64,000 bases of DNA from Microvirga soli (GTDB taxonomy: Bacteria; Pseudomonadota; Alphaproteobacteria; Rhizobiales; Beijerinckiaceae), in assembly GCF_016734765.1 (NCBI RefSeq), contig NZ_JAERQE010000015.1:1-64000 (forward strand), written 5' to 3'. How positions within the stretch are numbered: the first letter of the stretch is position 1; each line of letters starts with the position of its first letter. The translations under genes were made by a program, and so were the position numbers. The notes beneath the pieces were generated by a model. The model worked only from the letters and a program-made list of their open reading frames with translations. It ran no database searches and was not told the origin of the DNA. This document shows, in pieces, positions 36,060-44,982 of the stretch.

Positions 36060-36554
36060 ATGATCCGCTGGCTCATCCTTATCCCCTTCGCGCTTCTCAT
36101 CGCCGTCGGCGCGAGCGGGACGTTCTTCCTCATCGCTTCCATAGTCGACCCGGTGATGGCGCTGCTGACCGGCGATACGCTGTTCGTCGGCTTCTGGTCG
36201 CTGATCGATGCGGTGTTTGCCGCCGAGGACCCAGGCCCGATTGTCGAGGACGCGTTCCTGGCGGTCGGCCGGATCATGTTCACGCTGCTGATCTTCCCGC
36301 CGCTGCTGGTCGCCATCGTCAGCGAGGTGCTGGGGATGCGAAGCCTCCTCTGGCACGTGCTCGCCACGGGCGTGCTGACCGCAGCCGTGCCGTGGATCCT
36401 GCGCGGGCAGGCCCGCATTGCGAGCCCCGAGGAGCTGCATGTGAGCTTCGTGCTGGGACTGACCGGCGCCGTGGCCGGCCTCGTCTACTGGGCCATCATC
36501 GGCGGGCGCGAGCCCAGGCGAAGGGAACCTACCGCGCCGTTGTCAGGATCTTGA
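36060..36554 (+). CDS. Hypothetical four-helix membrane protein
   Basis: A 164-residue protein with four hydrophobic segments (about 3-40, 66-92, 97-118 and 127-150) and a basic tail (GREPRRREP). I do not recognise a family. The ATG lacks a clear ribosome binding site. Its last 26 bases overlap the end of the convergent LysE gene. Confidence 0.75.
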   Translation: MIRWLILIPFALLIAVGASGTFFLIASIVDPVMALLTGDTLFVGFWSLIDAVFAAEDPGPIVEDAFLAVGRIMFTLLIFPPLLVAIVSEVLGMRSLLWHVLATGVLTAAVPWILRGQARIASPEELHVSFVLGLTGAVAGLVYWAIIGGREPRRREPTAPLSGS

Positions 36555-37167
36555 CGGCGAAGACCGAGAACAGGCCGGCGAAGGAATAGTCGATCCCCCG
36601 CATGAGCTTCGGACGGCCGCGCAGGAGAGAAATCAGCTTGTCGGCGCCCAGGATCATGAGCACGCCCATCGGCGTGTTGAGCGCGACGAAGTAGAAGCCA
36701 AGGAACAACAGCTTGTCGGCCGCATGCGGATCGCTGGCATCCACGAATTGCGGCAGGAAGGTCACGAAGAACAAAACCACCTTGGGGTTCGTGAGATTGA
36801 TACCCACACCCATGAAGAAGGTCTTCCAGAACGAGACTTCCGCCCGGCCCTCCTCCTTCACGCTCAGGGCCGAGCCGTGCCGCACGGCATCGAACGCCAT
36901 CCAGAGCAGGTAGAGCGCGCCAACAATCTTCAGCACCGTGAAGGCGGTGACGGAGGCCGCCAGGAGCGCCGAGAGCCCCAGCGCTGCGAGCAGCGTATGG
37001 ACGCAGCATCCCGCCGTCGCACCCAGCATGGAGGCCATGCCGGCCTTGCGCCCCCCTGACATGGTTTTGGCCAGGAACAGGCTCATGTCAGGACCCGGCG
37101 TGATGAACAGCAGGATCGCGGCCAGAGTGTAGGTGAGCAGGGTACCGATGTCAGGCAGGAAGGTCAT
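36529..37167 (-). CDS. LysE family translocator
   Basis: A 212-residue, six-segment membrane protein. The opening LAAILLFITPGPDMSLFLAKTMSGGRKAGMA carries the LysE/RhtB signature (PGPD plus Gly-rich turn), and NLTNPKVVLFFVTFLPQFVD follows near residue 115. Family members export amino acids or homoserine lactones; the substrate here is unknown. GGAAACGTATCC precedes ATG 37167. No LysG regulator is adjacent. Confidence 0.92.
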   Translation of the reverse strand: MTFLPDIGTLLTYTLAAILLFITPGPDMSLFLAKTMSGGRKAGMASMLGATAGCCVHTLLAALGLSALLAASVTAFTVLKIVGALYLLWMAFDAVRHGSALSVKEEGRAEVSFWKTFFMGVGINLTNPKVVLFFVTFLPQFVDASDPHAADKLLFLGFYFVALNTPMGVLMILGADKLISLLRGRPKLMRGIDYSFAGLFSVFAVKILTTAR

Positions 37168-37312
37168 GGATACGTTTCCATCAAAGCGGCGGGATCATGC
37201 CTCAATCCCGTGTGCACGGCCACCCCAAAGCCGCTTGTTGAAACGCCGCCGCTGCTCCATGTGTTGATCCGGGCGGGGTAAGAAGAACCAAAAACCGCGA
37301 AAAAGGACAGAC

Positions 37313-37918
37313 ATGACCGCATTGCTCTCAGCCGCCCGGATCCGCTTAGGCCTGATGGGCCTGCTCCTGGCGTTCGGATTGTCCGCCTGCGGCATCAACA
37401 ATGTCCCGACCCTCGAAGAGCAGGCCAAGGCCGCCTGGAGCGAGGTGCAGAACCAGTATCAGCGCCGGGCCGACCTCATTCCGAACCTCGTCGAGACCGT
37501 GAAGGGCTTCGCCCAGCAGGAGCGCGAGGTGCTGACCCAGGTGACGGAGGCCCGCGCCCGCGCCACGCAGGTTCAGGTCGACGCTTCCACGATCACCGAC
37601 CCGGAAAAGTTCAGGCAGTTCCAGGAGGCACAGAACCAGCTCTCCGGCGCGCTGGGCCGCCTGCTCGCCACCGTAGAGCGCTATCCGGAGCTGAAATCCA
37701 ACGCCAACTTCCTGGCCCTGCAATCGCAGCTGGAGGGCACGGAGAACCGCATCGCCGTTGCCCGGCGCGATTACATCTCCACCGTTCAGGCCTACAACAC
37801 GGAGCTGCGCACGATTCCGGGCCGCTGGATCGCCGGCATTCTCTATCCGGAAGCCAAGCCCATGGAGACGTTCACCGCAACGGCCGGATCGGACCGCCCG
37901 CCGCCGGTAAAGTTCTGA
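37313..37918 (+). CDS. LemA family protein
   Basis: A 201-residue lipoprotein-like protein. The N-terminal hydrophobic segment ends in LLLAFGLSACG, a lipobox, so it is probably lipid-anchored. The LemA core is clear: NQYQRRADLIPNLVETVKGF (about 43-62), long helices, and YNTELRTIPGRWIA near the end. AAAAAGGACAGAC is a good ribosome binding site. The next two genes encode TPM-domain proteins, and the LemA-TPM pairing is widely conserved. Function unknown, envelope-associated. Confidence 0.93.
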   Translation: MTALLSAARIRLGLMGLLLAFGLSACGINNVPTLEEQAKAAWSEVQNQYQRRADLIPNLVETVKGFAQQEREVLTQVTEARARATQVQVDASTITDPEKFRQFQEAQNQLSGALGRLLATVERYPELKSNANFLALQSQLEGTENRIAVARRDYISTVQAYNTELRTIPGRWIAGILYPEAKPMETFTATAGSDRPPPVKF

Positions 37919-37922
37919 ACGG

Positions 37923-38720
37923 ATGATAGGCATGCTGTCTTTCCCCTCCCCCATGAAGGGGAAGAGGGTTTTGGCGCTCCTTATCGCGGCCGTTCTCACG
38001 CTCCTCCTCTTCTCCTTCCCCGCCCTGGCCCAGACCTTCCCGCCCCTGACCGGCCGCGTGGTTGATTCAGCGAACCTTCTGAAGCCCGAAGAGCGGGCAG
38101 CCCTGGAGGCGAAGCTCAAAGCCCATGAGGACAAGACCACGGACCAGGTGGTGGTCGCGACCCTGCGTTCGCTGGAAGGCTATGAGATCGAGGATTACGC
38201 CAACCGCCTGTTCCGGCACTGGCAGCTCGGCCAGAAGGACAAGGACAACGGAGCGCTGCTCCTCGTGGCGCCGCAGGAGCGCAAGGTTCGCATCGAGGTG
38301 GGCTATGGGCTGGAGGGCGCCCTCACCGATGCCCTGTCGAAGATCATCATCACCACGGCCATCGCGCCCCAGTTTCAGAAGGGCAACTTCGCCGGCGGCA
38401 TCGATGCGGGTGCGGACGCCATGCTGTCGATCCTCACGGGCGATGCGGAGGAATGGCAGCGGAGAGCGCAGGTGCGGGAGGACAGCACTACCGCCATCGA
38501 TCCCGTCATGGCCTTCGTGATCCTGCTGATCCTGTTCTTCCTGATTTCGCGCATGATGGGCGCAGGCCGCCGGCAGGGCATGCGGCGGGGCCGCCATGGC
38601 CCGTGGATCGTCACCACCGGAGGATGGGGAGGCGGCGGAGGGGGATGGTCCGGCGGCAGCGGCGGCTTCTCGGGAGGAGGCGGCTCGTCGGGCGGCGGCG
38701 GCGCTTCGGGGAGCTGGTAG
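37923..38720 (+). CDS. TPM domain-containing protein (YgcG-like)
   Basis: A 265-residue protein. A signal peptide-like segment is at about 10-37, followed by the TPM domain: LTGRVVDSANLLKPEER, QVVVATLRSLEG, and GALLLVAPQERKVRIEVGYGLEGALTD. A membrane helix (AFVILLILFFLISRMM, about 199-214) and a Gly/Ser-rich tail ending GASGSW complete the YgcG layout. In the photosystem-repair relative TLP18.3 this fold has phosphatase activity. It starts four bases after the LemA stop; ATGs at 37932 and 37953 are other options. Confidence 0.92.
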   Translation: MIGMLSFPSPMKGKRVLALLIAAVLTLLLFSFPALAQTFPPLTGRVVDSANLLKPEERAALEAKLKAHEDKTTDQVVVATLRSLEGYEIEDYANRLFRHWQLGQKDKDNGALLLVAPQERKVRIEVGYGLEGALTDALSKIIITTAIAPQFQKGNFAGGIDAGADAMLSILTGDAEEWQRRAQVREDSTTAIDPVMAFVILLILFFLISRMMGAGRRQGMRRGRHGPWIVTTGGWGGGGGGWSGGSGGFSGGGGSSGGGGASGSW

Positions 38721-39332
38721 ATGATCTCAAACGACGAACAGGCCCGTCTGGCGAGCGTGATCGGTGACGTGGAGGACGAGACCTCCGGCGAAATCGTTCT
38801 CGTGATTGCCGAGCAGGCCGGGCATTATCGTGCCGTTCCGCTGCTCTGGGGGCTGCTCGCGGCGCTCGTCACGCCTTGGCCCCTGATCTGGCTGACCAGC
38901 ATCAGCACCTCGCGCATCTTCCTGATCCAGCTCGCGGTGGCGCTTGTTTCAAGCCTTGTCCTCTCCTGGCCGAAGTTGCGCTTCGCCATGGTGCCGCGTT
39001 CCATCAAGCACGCTCAGGCGCACGAGGCAGCCTCGCGCGAGTTCCTGCGGCGCGGGATGACCCGCACACGGGAGAAGACCGGGGTGCTGATCTATCTGGC
39101 GCTCGCCGAGCACCATGCCGAGATTCTGGCCGACACAGGCATTGCCGACCGGGTCGATCCAGGCGTGTGGGCCGGCATCGTGGCAGACCTGACGACGGCA
39201 ATCCGCAACGACCGAATGATCGAAGGCCTGGAGGATGCCATCCGACGCACAGGCGCGATCCTGGCCCAGCACGCCCCTCCCCGCCTCGACGACGTGGACG
39301 AGTTGCCCAACAAAGTCATTCTTCTTGATTAA
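38721..39332 (+). CDS. Second TPM domain-containing membrane protein
   Basis: A 203-residue protein that starts directly after the previous stop. It opens with a shortened TPM segment (LASVIGDVEDETSGEIVLVIAEQAGHY) interrupted by two membrane helices (about 35-78), then resumes with TGVLIYLALAEHHAEILADTGI and VDPGVWAGIVADL. This is the usual partner of LemA and YgcG-like proteins. Its last four bases overlap the convergent DUF1223 gene. Confidence 0.88.
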   Translation: MISNDEQARLASVIGDVEDETSGEIVLVIAEQAGHYRAVPLLWGLLAALVTPWPLIWLTSISTSRIFLIQLAVALVSSLVLSWPKLRFAMVPRSIKHAQAHEAASREFLRRGMTRTREKTGVLIYLALAEHHAEILADTGIADRVDPGVWAGIVADLTTAIRNDRMIEGLEDAIRRTGAILAQHAPPRLDDVDELPNKVILLD

Positions 39333-40066
39333 AGCCCCGGGCCTTTGGCAGCACCGAGGATGAGGCCCGGCCGGGTCGCGTCCGTGCCCTGCAGGAGCAC
39401 CACATAGGCATCGCCGCCTTTGCGGGCCATGTCGAGCGGCACCTCGAAGCGGGCGGAGCCGCCGCGCCATTCGCCCACCCGGTTCAGGCCGCGCACCACA
39501 TTGGCGTAGGTGATGGCCTTGCCCTTGTTCTCGCCGCGCTCGATCGGCACCGTCTGCGATCTCAGGACGGGCAGGATCCAGATTTCGGCCTCCCGCTGGG
39601 TGGTGTCGGGGGTCTCCTCGACGGTGATGGTGACCGTGTCGTTCTGCTCGTCGATGACGACATTCACCGGTAGGGCCTTGCGCCCCTTGGTGGTGTACTG
39701 GATCGCCTTCTCGACCTGAGCCCGGTCCGACCCGATGGAGGACTTCTTGCCGTTGACGATCATCTGCGGCGTGAAGACCTGCCGATCGCTGCGGGAATGG
39801 GCATAGGCCTTCTGCCGCTCGGTGAAGGCCACGTGGGCGAGCGTGTCCTTCCAGCCGAGATAATCCCAGTAATTGACCGGCAGCGACAGGGCGACGATGT
39901 CGGGCTGGCGGGAGAATTCGACCAAGAGCTCGTCGGCCGGCGGGCAGGAGGAGCAGCCCTGGCTCGTAAAGAGCTCGACCACCGCGCGGGGCGGTTCCGC
40001 CAGGGCGGGCTGCAGAAAGGCGGCAAATGCAAGGGCCGCCAGGGTCGCTTTCAATCGAGATACCAT
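39329..40066 (-). CDS. DUF1223 domain-containing secreted thioredoxin-like protein
   Basis: A 245-residue exported protein with a signal peptide at about 1-23 (ending QPALA). DUF1223 follows, with FTSQGCSSCPPADELLVEF holding a thioredoxin-like Cys-x2-Cys, then LPVNYWDYLGWKDTLA and TPQMIVNG. A periplasmic thiol role is plausible but untested. ATG 40066 puts the signal peptide at the very start; ATG 40096 would overlap the stop of the LpxXL-like gene. It is last in the minus-strand direction after the lipid A locus and could be read through from it. Confidence 0.88.
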   Translation of the reverse strand: MVSRLKATLAALAFAAFLQPALAEPPRAVVELFTSQGCSSCPPADELLVEFSRQPDIVALSLPVNYWDYLGWKDTLAHVAFTERQKAYAHSRSDRQVFTPQMIVNGKKSSIGSDRAQVEKAIQYTTKGRKALPVNVVIDEQNDTVTITVEETPDTTQREAEIWILPVLRSQTVPIERGENKGKAITYANVVRGLNRVGEWRGGSARFEVPLDMARKGGDAYVVLLQGTDATRPGLILGAAKGPGL

Positions 40067-40095
40067 GATGCAAGCCATGGAACATGAATTCCGCA

Positions 40096-41109
40096 TCAAG
40101 GTGAACTCACGTTACCTTGAGCGGTTTCAGGAACCCGCCAGCGGCGGTGCATCCACAGCCACTGCTCGGGATATTCCCGCACCCATTCCTCCACCACGGA
40201 GGTCATGGCCTGCATGGCGCCCTGCACGTTGATCTGCCCGTCCGGGTCGCGCGGCAGATCGAGAGGCGGCGTGAGCTGGAGGCGGAAGCGGTGGTTGGGC
40301 AGGCGGATCACCCGCACCCCGTGGACCGGGCAATCGAAGCGGCGGGCGAATTTTCCCAGGATCGGGTTCACCAGGGCCGGGCGGCCCATGAAGTTCACGA
40401 TCACCCCGCGGGTGAAATGCTGGTCGATGAGCATGCCGAGATGCCCGTCCTTCTCCAGCGCGCCCTGCATGGCGAAGGCCGCGCCCTGGCGGGCCGCTTC
40501 GAGATTACCCATGGTCTCGCTACGGATCTCGTGCAGCACGCGGGCGATGGCCGGATCGTTGGGCGCACGGAACACCGCCGTGGTGTCGAGCCCGAAACGG
40601 GCCGCGCAGATCGCAGGCAATTCCCAGTTGGCCAGATGAGCCGAGAAGATGAGGCCGGGCTTGCCGTCGTCGCGTAAGCTGAGGAAGTGGTCGATGCCGT
40701 CGACCTCGGTGCGGCCGGGAACATCGCTCTCGGGATCGAAGTCGAACAAGCGCCCGAGATGCGGATATTCGCCAGCTGTGCGGCCGAGATTGTCCCAGGC
40801 TGCCATGGCAAGGGCTTTAACCTCGGCCTCCGACTTCTCCGGGTAGACCGCGCGGATGTTATTCAGAGCGGTCTTATGAGCGCGCAACAGAGGTCCGAAG
40901 GTGCGGGTCAGCGCCGCGCCCACCGCGCCGGAGCGCTCGGGGCCGAGCGCCCGCGCCAAGCCGAAGACGCCGCGCACGACGCCGACCATGACCGTCTCGG
41001 TGAGGCGCGAGACGAGGCTGCGGGGGCGATGGGGCTGCTGCACGTTTTTCTGAATCCCGGCCTGAGAAGAAGCTCCCCTGGTCTTTTCGAAGGCGAGCGG
41101 TTTCGTCAA
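40096..41109 (-). CDS. lpxXL: Very-long-chain acyltransferase of lipid A, LpxXL-like (LpxL/HtrB family)
   Basis: Likely transfers the 27-hydroxyoctacosanoyl-type chain from AcpXL to lipid A at the inner membrane. It has 337 residues. The acyltransferase motif His-x4-Glu is HLANWE (His158, Glu163), preceded by NLGRTAGEYPHLGRLF. The first hydrophobic helix is at about 38-56. Start is TTG 41109, 43 bases after the dehydrogenase stop, without a strong ribosome binding site, so the N-terminus is uncertain. It is the last gene of the acpXL locus, the position of lpxXL in rhizobia, which is the main reason for choosing LpxXL over LpxL. Confidence 0.88.
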   Translation of the reverse strand: MTKPLAFEKTRGASSQAGIQKNVQQPHRPRSLVSRLTETVMVGVVRGVFGLARALGPERSGAVGAALTRTFGPLLRAHKTALNNIRAVYPEKSEAEVKALAMAAWDNLGRTAGEYPHLGRLFDFDPESDVPGRTEVDGIDHFLSLRDDGKPGLIFSAHLANWELPAICAARFGLDTTAVFRAPNDPAIARVLHEIRSETMGNLEAARQGAAFAMQGALEKDGHLGMLIDQHFTRGVIVNFMGRPALVNPILGKFARRFDCPVHGVRVIRLPNHRFRLQLTPPLDLPRDPDGQINVQGAMQAMTSVVEEWVREYPEQWLWMHRRWRVPETAQGNVSSP

Positions 41110-41152
41110 GGTCTGCGGTCGCGGCGAATTGTTCGAGCGGCCGGCTTTCAGC

Positions 41153-42175
41153 TCAGAATGTCACGAGCACCTTGCCGAAGACCTTGCGGCCCTCGAGCCG
41201 CTCAAGCCCCTGCTGGAACTCATCGAGCGGGAAGACCGCGTCGATCACGGGGGTCATGCCTTGAGCCATCTTGTCCAGGGACTGGGAGATGTTCTCGATC
41301 CGGCACCCGAAGGACCCGAAAATCCGGTATTGCTGCTGGAAGAGCTGCATCAGGTTCATGGTGGTGGAGACGCCTGAGGTGGAGCCGCAGGTGACGAGGC
41401 GCCCGCCGCGCTTGAGGCACAGCAAGCTTCCGTTCCAGGTCTCGGCGCCCACGTGCTCGAACACCACATCGACACCTTTTCGCTTGGTCAGCCGGCGCAC
41501 CTCGCCCTCGAAGCGCTCGGTGCGGTAGTTGACCACGTAGTCGGCGCCCAAGGCTTTGGCCTTCTCGCCCTTCTCGTCGTCACCCACCGTCGTATAGACC
41601 GTGCAGCCGATGGCCTTGGCCATCTTGATCGCCGCCGTGCCGATGCCGGAACCGCCCGCATGGACGAGAATGGACTCGCCGGGCTCGAGCTTCGCGTTGT
41701 CGAACAGCATGTGCTGCACGGTGCCGAAGCCGATGGGCGCGCAAGCCGCCTGCTCGAAGGAGACGCCCTTGGGCACCGGGATCACCAGGCGCTCGGGACG
41801 GTTGATCAGCTCGCGGGCGAAGCCGTCGATGTGGAAGCCCATGATGCCGGCGACGTTCTCGCAGAGATTATCCCACCCCTTCCGGCAGGCCGCGCAGTGC
41901 CCGCAGGTCTCGGCCCCGTACATGGTGACCGGGTCGCCCGCCTTGAACCGCGTGACGCCCTCGCCGACGGCCGCGATCTCGCCAGATGCCTCGACGCCCA
42001 CCGCCTGGGGCATCTTGCGCTTGGCAAACGCCATGCCGCGAAAGCCCCAGACATCGAGGAAGTTCAGCGCCAGCGCCTTCACCCGCACCTGCACCTCGCC
42101 GGGCGCGGGCGGCGGCGGAGCGTCGATCTCGGTGATGCGAAGGTCACGGTCGCCGAAGAGCTGGAGGGAGCGCAT
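41153..42175 (-). CDS. Zinc-binding dehydrogenase of the acpXL locus (AdhXL-like)
   Basis: A 340-residue MDR-family enzyme. The GroES-like domain has MYGAETCGHCAACRKGWDNLCENV, which supplies the structural-zinc Cys residues, and the Rossmann motif is VHAGGSGIGTAAIKMAK. In rhizobial acpXL loci a dehydrogenase of this type is conserved between fabF1XL and lpxXL; an enoyl-reductase-like step in the very-long-chain acyl cycle is the usual suggestion but is not proven. AAGGATTTCATTTC precedes ATG 42175. The 766-base gap to the ketoreductase gene holds an oppositely oriented gene, so this gene and lpxXL probably have their own promoter. Confidence 0.9.
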   Translation of the reverse strand: MRSLQLFGDRDLRITEIDAPPPPAPGEVQVRVKALALNFLDVWGFRGMAFAKRKMPQAVGVEASGEIAAVGEGVTRFKAGDPVTMYGAETCGHCAACRKGWDNLCENVAGIMGFHIDGFARELINRPERLVIPVPKGVSFEQAACAPIGFGTVQHMLFDNAKLEPGESILVHAGGSGIGTAAIKMAKAIGCTVYTTVGDDEKGEKAKALGADYVVNYRTERFEGEVRRLTKRKGVDVVFEHVGAETWNGSLLCLKRGGRLVTCGSTSGVSTTMNLMQLFQQQYRIFGSFGCRIENISQSLDKMAQGMTPVIDAVFPLDEFQQGLERLEGRKVFGKVLVTF

Positions 42176-42376
42176 GAAATGAAATCCTTGTCGTCGTCAT
42201 GCCCGGCCTTGCTCCGGGGTGCCCCTTGCAGAGGAAAGACGTGGATGGCCATGACGGGAGAAACTGGTTGCGGGGGCTTAAAGGGCCAATGGAGGAATGG
42301 CAAGCCGTAGGCGGCTTCCCTCTCATTCAGTTCCATATAACAGTACAGAATTGTCTTCAGGTTAAGGGGCCCGGTC

Positions 42377-42880
42377 GTGAGCACCATTTCGGCAATCGTT
42401 ACAGGTGCTCCTGCATGGGTCTGGGCCGTTCTTGCCTTGATCATCTATTTGGGCATGAGGGCCCTGAAACCCGGGAGCGGAAGCCCTGCGCGCTTCTCTG
42501 TCGTTCCAGGGATTTTTCTGACGACGGCACTCGGCACGCTTCTTCTTTCGTCCCGTCTCTCGGACATCCTTCCATTCTGGCTTGCCAGCTGTCTTTTAGG
42601 GATCGGAATCGGAGTTTTTTGGACCCAGCTTCTCCGAATCGACATCGACCGGACAGAAGGAATCATCCGGTTGCCGGGCACCGCGTTCTGGCTCGTGACG
42701 GGCCTTATGGTGTTCGGGATGCGATACGCCATCGAAGTCTACCTGGCCTTCAACCGAAACTTGGCCCAGGAGCCCTTCTGGTTTGCGCTGCCTTATGCCG
42801 TTATGGGCCTAGGCACGGGAATGAGTGCCGGGTGGTGGGCTACGCTGATGACCCGCTATCTGCGCGCCGCCGAGGCATGA
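42377..42880 (+). CDS. Small integral membrane protein, DUF6622-like
   Basis: A 167-residue protein with five hydrophobic segments. It opens APAWVWAVLALIIYLGMRALKPGS, which resembles the DUF6622 group; that match is from memory and weak. GTG 42377 has AAGGGGCC eight bases upstream. It is read against the lipid A genes and lies between the ketoreductase and dehydrogenase genes, splitting an otherwise one-directional locus. Function unknown. Confidence 0.75.
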   Translation: MSTISAIVTGAPAWVWAVLALIIYLGMRALKPGSGSPARFSVVPGIFLTTALGTLLLSSRLSDILPFWLASCLLGIGIGVFWTQLLRIDIDRTEGIIRLPGTAFWLVTGLMVFGMRYAIEVYLAFNRNLAQEPFWFALPYAVMGLGTGMSAGWWATLMTRYLRAAEA

Positions 42881-42893
42881 GAGATGTGGCGCT

Positions 42894-42934
42894 GGTCACA
42901 CGATCCCGGATCGGTTTCGCCGTCCGGGATGACC
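42894..42934. repeat. REP-like palindrome between convergent genes
   Basis: TCCCGGATCGG and CCGTCCGGGA form the core, with GGTCA and TGACC at the outer ends; five extra bases interrupt the left arm. It lies between the DUF6622-like stop and the ketoreductase stop, a typical REP position, and may act on both 3' ends. Confidence 0.7.
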
Positions 42935-42940
42935 GTGCAC

Positions 42941-43687
42941 TTACCGATGCACGCCCAGCATCGAGGTGAGGCCGCCGTCGATGGGCAGAACCGTGCCGGT
43001 GATGTAGGCGGCGGGCTCGGACAGGAGGAAGGCAGCGAGGCCGGCGATTTCCTCAGGCTTGGCGAAACGTCCGGCCGGGATCTGCTTTTCCATGTTGTCG
43101 CGATAGGCGGCGTAAGGCGCCATCATGTCCGTGTCAATGAAGCCCGGGGCGATCACGTTGACCGTGACGCCGCGCTTGGCGGTCTCGACGCTAAGCGTGC
43201 GGCAATAGGAGATCAGCGCACCCTTGGAGGCGGCATAGGCCGCGTTGCCGGGGTTGCCCTGGAGCGCCGCCACGGACCCGATGGCCACGATGCGGCCCTG
43301 CTTGGCGCGGATCATGCCGCGCATGAGCGCCTTGGCGATGCGGGTGAACGACCAGAAGTTCACCTGCATGGCGGCTTCGGCCTTGTCCTGCTGCATCATG
43401 GCGGCGAGCGCATCATAGGGCTGGCCGGCATTGTGGATGAGCCCGAAGAAGCTCTCGCCTTCCATGCTCTCGCAGAAGGCCTCCAACGCCGCCTTGTCGG
43501 AGAGATCGACCTCATGGGCCTTGATGGTGCGGCCGGCATTCGCCTGCATCAGCTCCTCGGCGAGTGCCTTCGCGGCATCGCCTGAGGAACGATAGGTGAA
43601 GTCGACATCGTGGCCGGCGGCCACGAGCGCCCGCACGATGGCGGCCCCGACGCCTTTGCCGCCGCCCGTCACCAGAACCCGTGTCAT
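42941..43687 (-). CDS. 3-ketoacyl-ACP reductase-like SDR within the acpXL locus
   Basis: A 248-residue FabG-like short-chain dehydrogenase. The cofactor motif is TGGGKGVGAAIVRAL with TYRSS after strand 2, favouring NADPH. Catalytic Ser-Tyr-Lys is in AIGSVAALQGNPGNAAYAASKGA, and DTDMMAPY is the substrate lid. It starts four bases after the canonical KS stop, so it is translated with it. The likely task is to reduce the 3-keto group in each elongation round of the AcpXL-bound chain. This gene is not part of the classic six-gene rhizobial locus as I know it. Confidence 0.9.
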   Translation of the reverse strand: MTRVLVTGGGKGVGAAIVRALVAAGHDVDFTYRSSGDAAKALAEELMQANAGRTIKAHEVDLSDKAALEAFCESMEGESFFGLIHNAGQPYDALAAMMQQDKAEAAMQVNFWSFTRIAKALMRGMIRAKQGRIVAIGSVAALQGNPGNAAYAASKGALISYCRTLSVETAKRGVTVNVIAPGFIDTDMMAPYAAYRDNMEKQIPAGRFAKPEEIAGLAAFLLSEPAAYITGTVLPIDGGLTSMLGVHR

Positions 43688-43691
43688 GATC

Positions 43692-44972
43692 TCAAGCCCC
43701 TTTCGGCTCGGCCCCGAAGACGAGGCAGGTGTTCTGGCCGCCGAAGCCGAAGGAGTTCGAGAGCACGTAGTTCACGCTTGCGTCGCGGGCGACGTTCGGC
43801 ACCACGTCGAGCGGGATCGCAGGATCGGGCACCTGGTAGTTGATGGTCGGCGCGATGCGGCCGGTGCCGATAGTCATGAGCGACATCACCGCCTCCACCG
43901 CACCGGCGGCCGTGAGCGTGTGGCCGATCATCGACTTGTTGGATGAGATCGGAAGGTTCGCCATGCGCTCGCCGAACACGGCGGTGCAGCTCATGGCCTC
44001 CATCTTGTCGTTCTCCGGCGTTGAGGTGCCGTGGGCATTGATGTAATCGATATCCTCAGGCGAAACGCCCGCATCCTCCAGCGCCTGGCGGATCGCCGTG
44101 ATGGCCGGCATGCCGTTCGGGGACGAGCGGGTGCGGTGGAAGCCGTCACCCTTCTCGCCGCAGCCGAGCACGTAGCCGAGGATTTTTGCGCCCCGCGCCT
44201 TCGCGCTTTCCGCATTCTCCAGCACGAGCGCCGCGCCGCCCTCGCCCATGACGAAGCCGTCGCGGTTCTTGGAGAAGGGTTTGGACGCCGCTTCCGGGTT
44301 CTCGTTCTGGGTCGAGAGCGCCGAGAGCAGGGAGAAGCGGATCAGCGATTCCGGGTTCACGGAGCCGTCGGTGCCTATGCAGAGCGCGGCATCCGTTTCG
44401 CCCCGGCGGATCGCCTCGACGCCGAGCTGGATCGCGGTGGCACCCGACGAACAGGCGGTCGACAGCGAGATCGGCGAGCCTCTGGTGCCGAAGCGGTCGG
44501 CCACCCGGTCGGCCACCGTGCCGAAAATGAAGAGGTCATGCCACGGCTTGAAGCGGCCAGTAGCCGCGGCCTTGAGAAGATCCTTGTAAGTCACCTCATC
44601 GCCTTGGCCCGAAGCCTCAGCCAAGGCCTCGCGCTGCGGCCATTCCATCTCGACCGGCGGCACGGCGATGAACAGCGCGCCCGGGAAACCACTGGGTGCC
44701 AATCCCGACTGCCCCACTGCTTCCTCCGCCGCCAGCATGGCGAGCCGCTCGGACAGCATGGGGGCGCAGAAGGGCTCCACATCGACCGAGTCGATGGTGC
44801 CGGCAATGGTGGTGCGCAAGCCCTCGGTGGGAAAGCGCTCGATGCGGTGGATGCCCGACCGGCCGGCCGTCAATGCGGCCCAGGTGTCGTCCTTGCCCTG
44901 GCCGAGGGACGTGACCACGCCCATGCCGGTGACGGCAACGAGCGGGCGGCCCTGTTTGTCGCGAAGCGCCAT
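43692..44972 (-). CDS. fabF1XL: Beta-ketoacyl-ACP synthase, catalytic partner (FabF1XL-like)
   Basis: A 426-residue KAS II-type condensing enzyme. The triad is complete: Cys174 in STACSSG, His314 in NAHGTSTPEND and His351 in SMIGHTLTAAG, with Lys346 present. It should extend acyl-AcpXL with malonyl units. AGGAGAAGGCT is a strong ribosome binding site and the gap to the preceding atypical KS is ten bases. In rhizobia fabF1XL is the standard partner of fabF2XL in this position. Confidence 0.93.
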   Translation of the reverse strand: MALRDKQGRPLVAVTGMGVVTSLGQGKDDTWAALTAGRSGIHRIERFPTEGLRTTIAGTIDSVDVEPFCAPMLSERLAMLAAEEAVGQSGLAPSGFPGALFIAVPPVEMEWPQREALAEASGQGDEVTYKDLLKAAATGRFKPWHDLFIFGTVADRVADRFGTRGSPISLSTACSSGATAIQLGVEAIRRGETDAALCIGTDGSVNPESLIRFSLLSALSTQNENPEAASKPFSKNRDGFVMGEGGAALVLENAESAKARGAKILGYVLGCGEKGDGFHRTRSSPNGMPAITAIRQALEDAGVSPEDIDYINAHGTSTPENDKMEAMSCTAVFGERMANLPISSNKSMIGHTLTAAGAVEAVMSLMTIGTGRIAPTINYQVPDPAIPLDVVPNVARDASVNYVLSNSFGFGGQNTCLVFGAEPKGA

Positions 44973-44982
44973 AGCCTTCTCC

